Shown here one piece after another: positions 35,550 to 46,903 of a stretch of DNA of 64,000 nt. A model generated the notes under the pieces. The model ran no database searches. It had not been told where the DNA came from and saw nothing but the letters and a program-made list of their open reading frames with translations. The DNA is taken from positions 1,054,001 through 1,118,000 of the forward strand of contig NC_089241.1 in assembly GCF_000512585.2 (NCBI RefSeq). The letters are read 5' to 3'. The translations under genes were made by a program, and so were the position numbers. Position 1 is the first letter of the stretch. The number at the start of each line of letters is the position of its first letter. The stretch comes from Kwoniella bestiolae CBS 10118. Taxonomy: Eukaryota > Basidiomycota > Tremellomycetes > Tremellales > Cryptococcaceae.

Positions 35550-36819
35550 ATGGCAAAAGCAGTGAGTTATGTCCCTCTTTTTATCTGACTGCACTGCTGA
35601 GCGAACCGACGAACGGATCAACCTGATACTGTGTTTTCTGATAATATAGACGAAACCTAACTCTCAAACAAGATCAAAACCATCTTCCTCTCGCTCTTCC
35701 AAACCCAAAGCTATGTCCAAAGCCAAATCCATATCTTCCAACAAAGCCGATCCCGTCATCTCCACCCACTCAAAAGCAACGCCCATCCCCAACGAAATCA
35801 TCCTCCATATTCTCACGCATCTCTCTGACCATCAACCCTCCCTCCTCTCATGCATTCTCGTCTCTAAATCATTCCACACCCTCGCCTCTCCCTTCCTCTG
35901 GACCTCTCTCAAGTTAACTCCATTCTCCATAACCACCCGCCCCGGTGATAGTACTTCTCAACCAAACCGACTGGAGGATCCCAAGAAATCCCACTGTGGC
36001 GCTCTTGGAACGGGCAAGAAAGACCTCAAACACCTACTCAAGCACGTCCAAAAAGTCTACCTCCAATCCCACACTCCTGAATGGTGTCTCCACTCCCACA
36101 GTTCGTCCCTCCGTCTACCCAACTTAGACGTCTTAGACCTAGATATCATCCCCCAACCAGGAGCCCGAAAGGTCCACCTCACAGACCCAATGAGGGGAGG
36201 AGGGTATAATCCGACTTGCAGATTATTACGAGATCTAAGTCCTTCGAGGGTCATATTGAGAGATAACTTCAACAAGGGATTGGATCTTAGTAAGGGGGCT
36301 ATACCCACGTCGATTTGGAAATGCGTCGACGAACTTGTTCTGGTCTCTGAAGTGAGGGATATTCCTTCATTGGGATTGGAACCTGTCACCGCTCCTATTC
36401 CTATCACACTGAAGAATCTGGAACGACTCATTTGGATCTTCCTTCCCTCCAACGAGGAGAAGGTAATGTACAGGTTGGATGCTCCCCATCGACCGGACTT
36501 GTACAATGCAATGCAAATTATCAATCTCATCGTCCAATTGGATCATCTCAAATCGGTTAAATTGGTTAATCCGGGAGTACTTGGTGGATTGATAGAAGAG
36601 AACGGAGGAGCGACGAGGGATCAACTGCATTTTGAGACTTGTGATTACATTAGAGGTAAATTTGGGGAGGAGACTAGGAAGAGGGGGTGGATGGAGGGGA
36701 AGATTGCGGAGGTGAGGGGGAGGATTGAGTTTATGGGTTTGGAGGAGTGGGGGGAGGAAGGGGGTTGGGTGGGGAGGTTTGATGAAGGGGAAATTGATGG
36801 GTGGATGGGTGGGATTTGA
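35550..36819 (+). CDS. F-box protein A (intact member of the local family)
   Basis: The protein has 393 residues in two exons. The first exon is only 12 nt (MAKA, 35550-35561), then a phase-0 intron, and exon 2 runs 35650-36819. A basic Ser-rich start (TRSKPSSSRSSKPKAM) is followed by an F-box (IPNEIILHILTHL, CILVSKSFHTLASPFLWTSL), which in this class recruits substrates to SKP1-cullin ubiquitin ligases. Family blocks are PEWCLHS with LPNLDVLDLD, CRLLRDLSPSRVILRD, LERLIWIFLPS, LVNPGVL, and the end block FMGLEEWGEEGGWVGRFDEG followed by E-I-D-G-W. No leucine-rich, WD or kelch repeats are evident, so the substrate-binding half is of unknown type. Function beyond the F-box is unknown. Confidence 0.85.
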
Positions 36820-37050
36820 GGGGAGAGTACCGTGAAAAGGTACTGCTTCGAATCCGGTTGGTAGTTCACAGGATGAAGAGTGTATACAATTCGTCTTTGT
36901 GGATATCTATGATGCATTGTATACATTAAACTGGAAATCGTATCAGTTATGCACGATTTAGTATTCTGTAGCACAATTTTACCGTCCAGCTTGACATATG
37001 ACATGTGAACTCGAGATGGTCCGTATGGGATTCGTTAAGTTATCAGATGT

Positions 37051-38193
37051 TCATGCCCTACCCATTACTTCCTTCCACCGCATCACCCTCTCCCTCTCCA
37101 CCTTGCTATCCCACATCTCACTCCTCTCAGCCCACTCATCCATAGTCAGAAACCTCAGCGTATCTTGCCTTTTTCTGATCCGTTCTTCACACCATCCATG
37201 GGCTTTACACATCGCCTCTAACCGCCTCTTGAACATCTCAGGACCCTTCCGATCCAATATCTTCATGGAGAGGTGACTGCTCCCCTTGCCCATCTTCTCG
37301 TCATACCCCGCATTGACTATGGTTATTGGCGAAGGCTCGAATGCCATAAGTATCGAAATGACGTACGACGAAATACTTCCTCTCCTGCTCTCCTCCTGAT
37401 CCTCCTCCTCTTCATCTGATTTGATCGTGGGAGGAAAGACCATCGTTATTCTCTGCAATGTCAGACTCGCCAGCATATCCTCATCGAACCTACACTTATC
37501 ATGCCTTGTCAAGCATCCCCTCTGTCCAAAGATGAATGTCAGATCATTAACACTCCTACTTATACTCCCAGGTAAAGCGATAGGGCTCATCCCGTCCAGC
37601 GAGGGCATATCCAGTACCACGGAAGTAGGACTAATCCCACCAAGTAATCTACACGCCCTCGAAGGGTATCCTGGATGTATAGAGGCAGCTAGTCCATCGT
37701 CATTATACGTCATTCGCAGGGTGTGCAAGTTCGGGAAGTAGGGGGGAGATCCGACGGTCCATGAATGACACCAAGTGGGATCATGATATTCCACTTTCAA
37801 AGTATTCACATACTGGACATATAGGTTCATCCACCCATCGTCTTGATCTGAAATACCGATACTTCCTTTAAGGTGGTATGGATGGTCGAGCAGGAGTCGG
37901 GAGATGGTGGGGTATGGCATCCAGCTCGTTGGGGGGTTGAGGATCCTGCGTTTGCTTTAGAAGGGTGAGAGACGGAGGGTGGACCATAGTAGTGGTGTGA
38001 TCGTGGTATTAATTGATCTGGAGACGAGGGAGAGGGAGCAGAGGGTGGGCTTATCCTCTGAGAGATGGTTGATGATGTTGAATAGGATTTCGGAAGGAAG
38101 GTAGGGTGTCTCCGTTTCGATACTCGGATGAGACATTGTTATGGTGTTGTTCTCGTTTGAACAGTCGGCTGAGGCGGGACGCTTGATTTCCAT
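37051..38193 (-). pseudogene. F-box protein B, interrupted by an in-frame TAA
   Basis: Start chosen at ATG 38193, which has a strong ACCATGG context; alternatives are 38211 and 38136. The F-box reads LPSEILFNIINHLSED, CSLSLVSRSINTTITPLLWS and TLRLSPF. It is followed directly by TAA (37957-37959), after which the same frame stays open for about 300 codons. Copy C reads LSPFSSTQK at the same place, so the TAA replaces a Ser codon (TCA in C). No GT donor allows an intron of plausible size to remove it. The rest is well preserved: GSIGISDQDDGWMNLY, CRLLGGISPTSVVLDMPSLDG, ITIVNAGYDEKM, FLTMDEWAERSEMWDSKVER followed by V-M-R-W. It is either a young pseudogene, a short F-box-only product, or a readthrough gene. 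Confidence 0.8.
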
Positions 38194-38580
38194 GGTCTTT
38201 CGTTTGATCATGGATATCAGAAGTGATGAACGATAGTATGTAAGCCTAACGATGGTAGATAGGTAAGAAATTTCAAGCAAGGTGGTCTGCTAGTCGTTTG
38301 AGCACAGCATCCAAGGGTAACAAGGCGTCACATCCCAAGTGATTTGAGGCGGTGTTCGGCGCGGAGGTTGTGTTGAAATGATCTTCTGCACGACACACAG
38401 TATAGTATACAAGCTTTATTGCTTATGATGCATTTCGAGTGATTGTGAAAATACCAATCAAGAAGATTTTGAGCGAAAGTTTAACCTCATCTATATCATG
38501 TACATACAACGCATCATGATCGATTGATTCCATTTGCCAGAACTGTAATCTACTGTGGCTTTGATCCACCTGACGAACCA
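38194..38580. other. Intergenic between F-box genes B and C
   Basis: About 390 bp upstream of copy B and downstream of copy C (both minus strand). Nothing coding is supported. Confidence 0.45.
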
Positions 38581-39675
38581 TCATATCCCATTCATAGCCT
38601 CTCTCCACCGCTGCAGCTTCTCCCCGCCAATCTTCCCATCCCACATATCCCTCCTCTCAGCCCATTCCTCAAGCGTGAGGAAGCTTAAACCATCTTGTCT
38701 CTCCTGTATCTCCTCCTCGGTCCACCCATAAGCACTAGCCATGGAGTACAACCTCTCCGCAAATACCCCTGGAGCCTCTCGATCAAGTACATCCATCGAT
38801 ATCTTTTCATTCTCAAATCTCATCTTCTCGTTATACCCCGCATTAACAATTGTAAATGGTATTCTCTCAAATGCCATGAATATCGAAATGAGGTATGTGG
38901 AGTTGCTCAACCCCCTCTTTGCCTCTTCTACCGCTTCTTCGTCCACCTCCTCTTCCTCTTCTCCCTCTTGTGGCTTGGGTAATAACGATAGGACAAACAC
39001 TATCGTGATTCTCTGCAGGTTAAGGTTGAGATCCCCCATCATCCCCTCATCTATCATACAGATATCTCCATCTACCAGCCGCATCGAAGGCCCAAAGACA
39101 AAGATCAATTCCCTCGTGCTCCGACTGATACTGCGCGATAGAGATATGGGATTCCGACCATCCACCAAGGGCATGTCTAACACTACCGTCCTGGGCTCCA
39201 GGGAATTAAGCAATCGGCATTCCCTGTTGGGGAAGGCGGGATGGATTGCCGAGGTTAGTCCATCGTTATTATACAGTAAATGGAGTGTCTGCAAATTGGG
39301 CAATATCGGCGAAGGGTTCGTAGCGGACCATGATCTACACCAATCCATGGGATGATGTTCCACCTCTAGGATCTTGACATGATGTATAAATGGTTTGATC
39401 CATTTATCTACCACATCTGAAATTCCTATGGAGCCCATCACTTGATATTCCTCTTCTAGCGGAGTGCTCGTACTGGTTCGGAATGGCATATAGTCGGTAG
39501 CTGGGTATATAGTCTTTTGGGTACTTGAGAAGGGAGATAGGCGGATCGCGCGCCATAGTAAGGGTTCAGCGAGGGTGCGAGATGATTCAGAGACTTGGGC
39601 CAGTAAGGAGAGCGTGGGTTTGTCTTCGCAGAGTTGGGGAATGAGGTTGGACAGTATTTCGGAGGGCATGGTCAT
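38581..39675 (-). CDS. F-box protein C (intact)
   Basis: A single exon gives 364 residues, starting MTMPSEILSNLIPQLCEDKP. The F-box is at the very N-terminus (LLAQVSESSRTLAEPLLWRA, IRLSPF). It is the closest relative of copy B: shared blocks are GSIGISDVVDKWIKPFIHHV, HHPMDWCRSW, LPNLQTLHLLYNNDGLTSAI, CRLLNSLEPRTVVLDMPLVD, ISRSTRELIFVFG, FTIVNAGYNEKM and FLTLEEWAERRDMWDGKIGG followed by L-Q-R-W. An acidic loop (EGEEEEEVDEEAVEEA) interrupts the middle. The two genes lie in tandem on the minus strand, so a recent tandem duplication is likely. It probably acts as an SCF ubiquitin-ligase adaptor, with unknown target. Confidence 0.85.
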   Translation of the reverse strand: MTMPSEILSNLIPQLCEDKPTLSLLAQVSESSRTLAEPLLWRAIRLSPFSSTQKTIYPATDYMPFRTSTSTPLEEEYQVMGSIGISDVVDKWIKPFIHHVKILEVEHHPMDWCRSWSATNPSPILPNLQTLHLLYNNDGLTSAIHPAFPNRECRLLNSLEPRTVVLDMPLVDGRNPISLSRSISRSTRELIFVFGPSMRLVDGDICMIDEGMMGDLNLNLQRITIVFVLSLLPKPQEGEEEEEVDEEAVEEAKRGLSNSTYLISIFMAFERIPFTIVNAGYNEKMRFENEKISMDVLDREAPGVFAERLYSMASAYGWTEEEIQERQDGLSFLTLEEWAERRDMWDGKIGGEKLQRWREAMNGI

Positions 39676-41740
39676 TGGATTGTCGGGGCTTTATCAGTAA
39701 TTTTGCTATTGCATCGATGGGATCGTCCGGACTTGTGTCTTTGGTCTGACTGGCCGACATGCTGTTGGAGACTTAGCACTGGCTCGGGTATTGGCGTCAG
39801 TGGAGTTGTATGAACATGAGGGCACAACCGCTGTTAGTGATATGTAAGAATATGCTGTATGAGTGCTACAGCGAAGCGGATAAGACACTGATTCTTCGAC
39901 CATTCCGATCATTCGGAGAGACTTGGCGTTGATAGTGGATAGATGTGTGAATGTCAGGGACAAGTACAAGGTTCCCTTTCTTGTAGCGGAGGCGGTGCTA
40001 GATCCGGAGGAAGGATCAACCTGTCATCTCCATCCATGTCTTCACGCTATGAGTACAGTTCAAAATAACGATATCATCATAGATACCTGAGCTGTCCAAA
40101 CATCTGTCGTCTTCTCTCGCTCGGACCTACCCAGCGATCCTTTTGCCAAGGACGGATGGCTTGTATCGCTGTGACTCGTCATAGACCATCTTCTTCAGGA
40201 CCTGTACCTTTAGCTCGGTGAGAAGACAGACCGCCGACCGTCTGCCCAAAGACAGAACAAGGTGATCCAAACGTCTGCTCTAAATGGATTTAGCGGTGGC
40301 TTGTAAGCTTAGCTGTATTACATTATACCATCCATTCAACCATATCAACATGCTTCATGCGGGGTTAACCTTTCTCGGAGTATTTTCCCGATTTTGACAA
40401 AGAACGTTTCAGGTGCGGGCGCTTGGACCTCGCGTTTCGAATTGGTTTTCGTATATGTGTTTTCAATTGTTTACATGAATGAACCCTGAAAGTGTACTGT
40501 AATTGAGAAATCATTCGCGCTTTTCCTCTCCTTAGCGTTAGCTTTGAAAAGGTATGTCATGCTTGAGCTATACCAAGGGATGGGATAATAGCAAGTCAAG
40601 GGGACTAGCAGTGCGGAGTAGCTTGAAGGGTTGATGCCATCAGGTCGATGCTTATGTCCAAGGTACACCATCACAGTATAGTGCTTTTTAAGGAGGAGGC
40701 GTGAGATTTTGCTTGGGAGTTGGTGGTTTGTGCGTCATTTTGAAACGTCTCATCTCATTCTAAGGGGACTAAGGTCATATGAGGTGGGTTTGTTCAAGAG
40801 GTGTAGCATCCTATATATCTACAAAGAACACTGTACTGTATTCTCCATACCATTTCGCTCATTCCTTGACATCGTCGCCTTCAATCTTTTACTTTCTACT
40901 TTCATACTTCGAAATCAGACAATCCACTTGTAGCCTTAGTATATACCCCTCCTACACCACGCTCATTTCAAGCCAAGTCGACTATATAATATTACCTCTC
41001 TCTTCATCTATAACAAGGAACAACCCACAAACAAACAATCTGTAGTGGTGCTGGAACAAGAGATCACTACTCGGTTCAGTCAGAATTGGAATCCATAACA
41101 TAATAGGCGTTTTGGAATCGTAATAAACATACGTAAAGATACTGTAATTAGCTATACAGTGTCCAGGTATCACTGCATCCCGATATCATTGGGATCACTT
41201 CGGGATCGGTGGTTTGAAGAAGGCTTGGGCTGGTAGATCAGTTGTCAATTGACATTTGGGTTCCATTGACCTGTGCGAAAAAAGTCAAGGAGGTCGGATC
41301 AGGCCTTTCAACTGTATACTACCGATTGTTGGTTGTTGTTCTGCCTTACATTTTCCATGTCCTCTCTCTCTCTCTCCTTCCGTTTTACTGTGTCTCGTCA
41401 ACAGAAGAGTATCGTAGCTGACTCGCCGATTCCTCCTCCCCTCTCTTCTCATCAGTGCAGTGCATTGACAACCTATCCGCTGTCCACCACATACCACCTC
41501 GAACAACTCGGAGAAAAGGTGAAAGGAAAACAAAGTAATTGTCGAGGAACCAGGATAAAAAGAAGAGGAATCTATCGTAATAACCATAAATACCCTTCCA
41601 ATACCCTTCCCTCACACCGAACGATCTCATCACCAGGAACATTAACAGAACATTCGAACCAAACATCCATAACCTCCTTTGACCGGGGTGATAGCGCGGG
41701 ACAGGTCAAATCACATTCAACGATCCAAACAGCAGTCAAG
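39676..41740. other. Gene-poor stretch of about 2 kb
   Basis: This is upstream of F-box copy C (minus) and upstream of the disordered-protein gene (plus). Several short open frames (39706-39969, 40471-40674, 40709-41045, 40982-41173) have no recognisable features. The last 450 bases before ATG 41741 are an open but low-complexity 5' region. No RNA gene was recognised. Confidence 0.5.
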
Positions 41741-44700
41741 ATGGAATCACTCAACATGGAAATAGGTGCACCATTAACAAGATCATCTACTCCCACTCCA
41801 GAACCCGAAATTACCTCGTCTACTCAACAGCTCCAGCATAAACGATCATTCTTATCTAGATTACGGCGAACACCGTCTTCTGCATCTCCTTACGGTCAAC
41901 CATTACACGCTGCTTCAACTTCGGCGGTCATGACTACCTCTACACGTCCTATCAGCACGATATCGATGGGAGTAAAGAAGAACCAAGTCGGTGTACCTAT
42001 TATGATGGGTATGAATAGGTCGGAAGAGATATTCGGTCCCTCGAATAGTATAAAACATGGGTTTGGAATTGAAGACGAGTTGGAATGGGAAAGGGTCAGG
42101 ACGCTACCCAGAGTTAGACTGGTTCCACCGCCTGAAGGTATGTCCTGTTCGTCTCTCTTATTCAATATCATTCTCCTCATCTTCCTTATACCTCGTTCCA
42201 CCACGTAATTGCCATTCGATTCACTGAGCTAATCACCTGACCATTAAAAAACAGAACAAACCGAGCCAATAATGCTATATCCGCCTCCACGTCCCGCATC
42301 ACCACCACCCGTCCTTCCCCACCCATTTCTCTCCCCACCATCATCTCCCCCTACTTCCCCTCCAAGGCTGAGCACCAGACCAGGCTCACCCCCTCAGTCC
42401 CCACCTCGTCGTCCGCAGAGTATATACTCTCAATCCCCAACATGGGCAGGTATGGCCGATGGTTTTGTCCTACCCCCTCCCAAGTTCTCTAGAAATTCCA
42501 CAGGGTGGTCATCAACCGCGTTCGGAGGTGGCAATGTGGTCATGCCCAAGAAGAGGGAACAGGTCGACGAAGACAGAAGGAAGAGGATGAGCGAGATCAA
42601 TATGGATTATGCGGTTGGTAGTCCCCCTAGATCAACTCCTGCCTTTGTCGTTAGTGGCATTATGAGGAGTCTGGAAAGTCAAGAGGAGATTGCTGCCAAC
42701 AAGCGGATGCGGGTTGAGCAGGAGGAGGAAGTGATCAAAGTGGATGAGCCGACTGTTGACGGACCGAAACAACGGGTCCTAGAAGATGAACGAGAATTGA
42801 TGGCGTCCCCCGTGGACATGGATATCGATCAGATACCTAGTCCTCCCTCCGTCCCGGATATCACCGCTACGGATGCTAACCCCTTAAGAAGTGCAACAAT
42901 GCCAATGACCGAGGCCGTTGCAACACCACCATCACCATCCAAGACACCCGTACCCAAAGCTATTCGAAGGTCAAGGGCACTTTCACTCTCAGCGGCCTTC
43001 TCATCCTCTTCCACATTGAAGAACGTCGAGGTACCTCCCCTTCCGGACCTTCCAGCTCGACCTCCTATACGGAAACAGAAATCATTGAAGAAATTCTTCT
43101 TCAGCTCTTCGACACCTCCCAACGCTGTACTCGCTACCGCACCTGTACCTCCCATCCCGCCTGTCCCCCTTCAAGATCGGCACCCAACAGAGGATAACAA
43201 ACCAGCAAAGGAAGAGAAAGAGAAGCCATCAAAGGGGAAGAAGATCCTACAAAGGGCTAGATCGAAACCTTCACTCAAGATCGACGTGAAAGTTGCCAAA
43301 CCTTCTTCCTCATCATCTTCTACCAGTGTTTCACCAATCACCCCTGCTCTGACCACTGGTAAGACTGATACCTCAGTCACTATGGAGACCCCTTCTTCAG
43401 CACCTGCTCAACCTAGGGGTCTGAGTAAGCGATTCTCCTTGTCCAACATGTCACAGGCGTTTAAGAAGAAATCAAGTTCTACCCCTGTATCCGCTACTGC
43501 TTCGTCTGGTTCACCCGTCCCCGTCGTCCCTGATATACCTGAAGCGTTCAAAAGGAACAAGGACGTCAAAGGCAAAGGGAAGGTCGTCGAGTCTGCCGTG
43601 CCTATAAGCCCGAGGAAGTCGAAGACGTTAGATACCGAGAAGAACGATGAGATTCTGACGCCTACTGGATTACCTAGAAGAAGCGAATCGTTGAAAGCGA
43701 TCCAATCTCTCACTTTCTCCCAGGAAGAACAAGCCTCTGCAGAGAATCCGGTTAGTCAGGAAGATACTACCTCGAATCTCATCACGGATGAGCCTCAATC
43801 TCTGTTGCCCGCCTTTGAGGTTGCCGGCGAACACCAACCCGCAGCAGGACGATTACGAACCTCGGTTCTGTCGACGAGATCAATCTCGACAATTGACATC
43901 GACGATGTCGAAGGTGAAATAGAAGATGACGAACAAGAATTGGCTCATGCGCAACTCATGCATGTTTCGCCAAGGACAAGACGAGACCCATCGCAATCCC
44001 TGTCATTACAGGAGTTCCTCTCTTCACCACCTGGTAAAACGTCCAATATCGTTATCGTCCCTACCAAGGGACTACGAAGAAGTGTAGAAGCTGTTGTGAT
44101 GCTTGGTAATCCCATGTTAATGAACTTGCAATCCCCACCAACGACCGAAGAACAATTAGAACCAGCACAAGTCGTTCAAGAGGTTTCGAAGATGTTGGAA
44201 AGAAGGGGCAGCGAGACTGAATCAGAAACTGAAGAAGTCAGAACTCCACTGGAGGAATTATCTGAGATCTTCCCAAACCAGCCTGACGTTCCACAAGAAG
44301 AGGAAGAGCCAACACCTAGAGCATCTTCCTCCCGTACCGCTCAGCCATCAAAGGACGCGATAGCAGGATGTGAACACGAATACGATCTCGAATCCCTTCC
44401 CAGTGATATAGTCCTAGTGGAAACTCCCCCTCCTCTACCTTCCGCACCTCACTCATCGGAATCATCAACCCACACTCAAAATACACCTACCAACAATATG
44501 AAAAACCGATTCGTCTCGCCTGAAGCGCTGTTAAGGAGATTACATTCTTCCAGGAGACCCAACCAATCTACACCGTTTGTCCATTCCAAAAAGTCTTCTT
44601 CCTCCGGCTCAGGATCGGGTCCAAAAGAAAGAGAATCGTTGATCCTACTGCGAGATATCCCATTACCACCTCTTCCACCCTCTGGGAGTCGGGAATTCTC

Positions 44701-44812
44701 AAGTTTGACGAAGGAGATGCAATTACGGAGTTTGAAGTTTGAGAGTCTGGGTTTGGACTTTCAACAGTGGAGTGAGGGGGAGATTGATGAGTTGATTGCT
44801 CGTACTTCTTAG
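41741..44812 (+). CDS. Large disordered Pro/Ser-rich protein (984 residues)
   Basis: Exon 1 (41741-42137) begins MESLNMEIGAPLTRSSTPTP, and exon 2 (42255-44812) continues in frame after a GTATGT...ACAG intron. Exon lengths sum to exactly 985 codons. ATG 41741 has a good context (gtcaagATGG), and the open frame upstream is not needed. The sequence is Pro/Ser/Thr-rich with basic clusters (KRSFLSRLRRTPS, RKQKSLKKFFFSSS, SKRFSLSNMSQAFKKKSS), many S/T-P sites and acidic stretches. Such basic-Ser boxes look like kinase phosphorylation sites or membrane/cortex-binding patches. The C-terminal tail (LTKEMQLRSLKFESLGLDF, then QQWSEGEIDELI) looks more ordered and may be a short binding motif. No family was recognised. 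It sits inside the F-box cluster but is unrelated to it. Confidence 0.8.
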
Positions 44813-45247
44813 TTTCACTTGAGCTCATGGTCATACCCATTATAATTTCAATACCCGTTCAAAATTCCAGTAGTAATATATTGATTTTTGCACTTTGCTG
44901 TTTAACGAATATTTACGGAAAAAGGACGATTTATGTTTTTCTATCTCTTGATGATTCATGGACAATGACAAATGCATACTAGTGCTCTCTGAAATCTCTG
45001 TCCTCTGATGTGATACTTTGTACGTCAGAGCACATCCGAACGAATGTGGGCAACACAGGGATCTGCCCAGCTTGCGTGAAACATAAAATGTGATCATACA
45101 TATCGACGCATCAAAGACGCTATGAATAATAATCTGGTCCTACTCTCGGTGGTACATGCTACATTTAACACATGCGACACGCTCTCCTCCTCGGTGAATT
45201 CCATTCTCTCATTTTTTGGCTCAATCATTTAAAAGTGAGCGCAAAGC
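44813..45247. other. Convergent intergenic region
   Basis: This holds 3' UTRs of the disordered-protein gene and F-box copy D. It is A/T-rich and nothing else is supported. Confidence 0.5.
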
Positions 45248-46557
45248 TCAAATCCATCTCCATAGCATGTAACTGTTGGCTATGTCTCTCCATCGCTTGA
45301 CCTCTTCCTCTTCGATCTTCCCAAGCCAATTACCCTGCTCTCCCACCCACTGGTGCATCGTATGAAACTTCACTTTACCCAATCTCTCGTCTATATCTTC
45401 TTCTGTCCAGGCATAGGTCCCCGCCTTGTATGCGAAGCAGTCACTGAAATGCGTCATAGCCTTCTCGTGGAATCCGGATCGATTCAGCTTGTGGCAACTT
45501 GGATTGATTATTGTGAGGGGCGTATCCGGATGATTAAGAACGAGATTTAACAAGTAAGATACCTTGTACTCCTCACTGGGTTTGGTGTTGTACCCCATCG
45601 AGGGATTAGGCTCGGAGGGATCGAATATCCACGTGATCTTCAGTCCGGTCATGTTCAGAGTTGCGGGGAAATTGAAGAATGATTGACCATTGGGCTTCAA
45701 CCATTGATAACTTGATGCGATCAAAATCAACTCTTCGCAATTCTTCCATACCGATAACGGGATACCTTGGATGTTCTCCAGATCGACATACTTGATATTG
45801 ACTTGATGAATTATTATGGTCTTGGGATAAATATCTCTCAATAACCTACAAGAGTGATCCGCTGGGTTTCTTCGTTGTGTCCCGCCTCCATGGCCTTGAT
45901 GGTGGAAGTCGTAAGCATGTTGAAAATCTTGTAATTTGATATAAAGAGTTTCCAAGTTCGGTAATCTCAGCGAAGCCGTACTTCCCTTGTTATGGCACCA
46001 AGACGAGGGATGATAATCCAAAGTGAGAACCTTGACATTCGGAAGAACGATATGACCATTCTTCATAGAGGTGTTAAGTCGACCTTGAGACTTTTTACTG
46101 GAATCTTCTTCAGGATCACCATTCTCATCCAAATCTTTAAACCAAGGTGATAATTTCAGATGTCGCCAGAGGAAGGCAGAGGAGATACGATGGAAAGTCT
46201 TGCAGACGAGTGACAAGGTGAGGAGAGTTTTGGTGTCGGAAGAATAGTGGGAGATGATTTGATCGAGGGTTTCGTTGGCGAGATGAAGGATATTGGCGGG
46301 AGGTTGAGTGATCTCGCTGGGTGTATCAACCTCGTTGAGCTTTGACTTCGACTTGGATTTTGGTGTGTGCGAGGTGAGTTTGTCCTTCTTGCTTGAGGTC
46401 AAGGTCGAAGTCGAGGGCGAGCAAAAAGAGGAGGAAGAAGATGATGGTTGTTTCTTGGGATTGTTCCTCTGAACAAGGTCGGTAAGTGATCTCGTCTGCT
46501 CCGAGAAGACCTTGAGCCGGATATGGCTGGGAAAGGCAAACTCACTTTGGTACCCAT
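45248..46557 (-). CDS. F-box protein D (intact)
   Basis: Exon 1 is 12 nt (MGTK, 46546-46557), followed by a phase-0 GTGAGT intron. Exon 2 (45248-46468) begins RNNPKKQPSSSSSS, giving 410 residues. This tiny first exon matches copy A in size and phase. The F-box is LANETLDQIISHYS, LTLSLVCKTFHRISSAFLWR and HLKLSPW. Middle blocks are HPSSWCHNKG, LRLPNLETLYIKLQDFQHAY, CRLLRDIYPKTIIIHQVNI and LKITWIFDPSEPNPSMGYN. The C-terminal blocks are LTIINPSCHKLN, FHTMHQWVGEQGNWLGKIEE followed by E-V-K-R-W. The N-terminus is Lys/Ser-rich and could be a nuclear signal. The frame is intact. Confidence 0.85.
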
Positions 46558-46903
46558 TGTGGATCTGGCTTGTCTATTGGGTTCTGAGTTAGATGGTGTT
46601 ATGAGGATGATGAGAGATGGGTTCAGGCTGGGAATACAGTCGTTTGAATGAGGAGAAGAGAAAGAAGAAGGAAGGAAGGAAAGTAAGGGAATGACGGTTA
46701 TAAATGATCAAAAGTTGAGTAGTTGAGTCAGCCGATGTGTGTGTTGTGTCTCACTTTAATATACTCAACGCACAGACATACATACCTTTCTGACATCATC
46801 GCCATAATCATGCACATCATCACTCGCACCCTATCTCCCTTCTTGTCTGACCGTCTGCTTCCTACTTCATGCATGTTTATGGATGATTGTTTTCACCGCA
46901 TGA
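46558..46903. promoter_or_regulatory. Promoter of F-box copy D with TGAGTCA site
   Basis: A perfect TGAGTCA (46724-46730) is preceded by a half-site TGAGT at 46716-46720. It lies about 170 bp upstream of ATG 46557. TGAGTCA is the known AP-1/Gcn4 bZIP core. That it works here is an inference. Confidence 0.4.

Noticed and set aside
38741..39355. A 204-codon open frame on the plus strand
   Set aside because: It is the antisense shadow of F-box copy C, whose family blocks on the minus strand are unmistakable.
39676..41740. Possible transposon remnant or RNA gene in the gene-poor 2-kb stretch
   Set aside because: I found no terminal repeats, no transposase or reverse-transcriptase motifs and no convincing tRNA fold or box elements.
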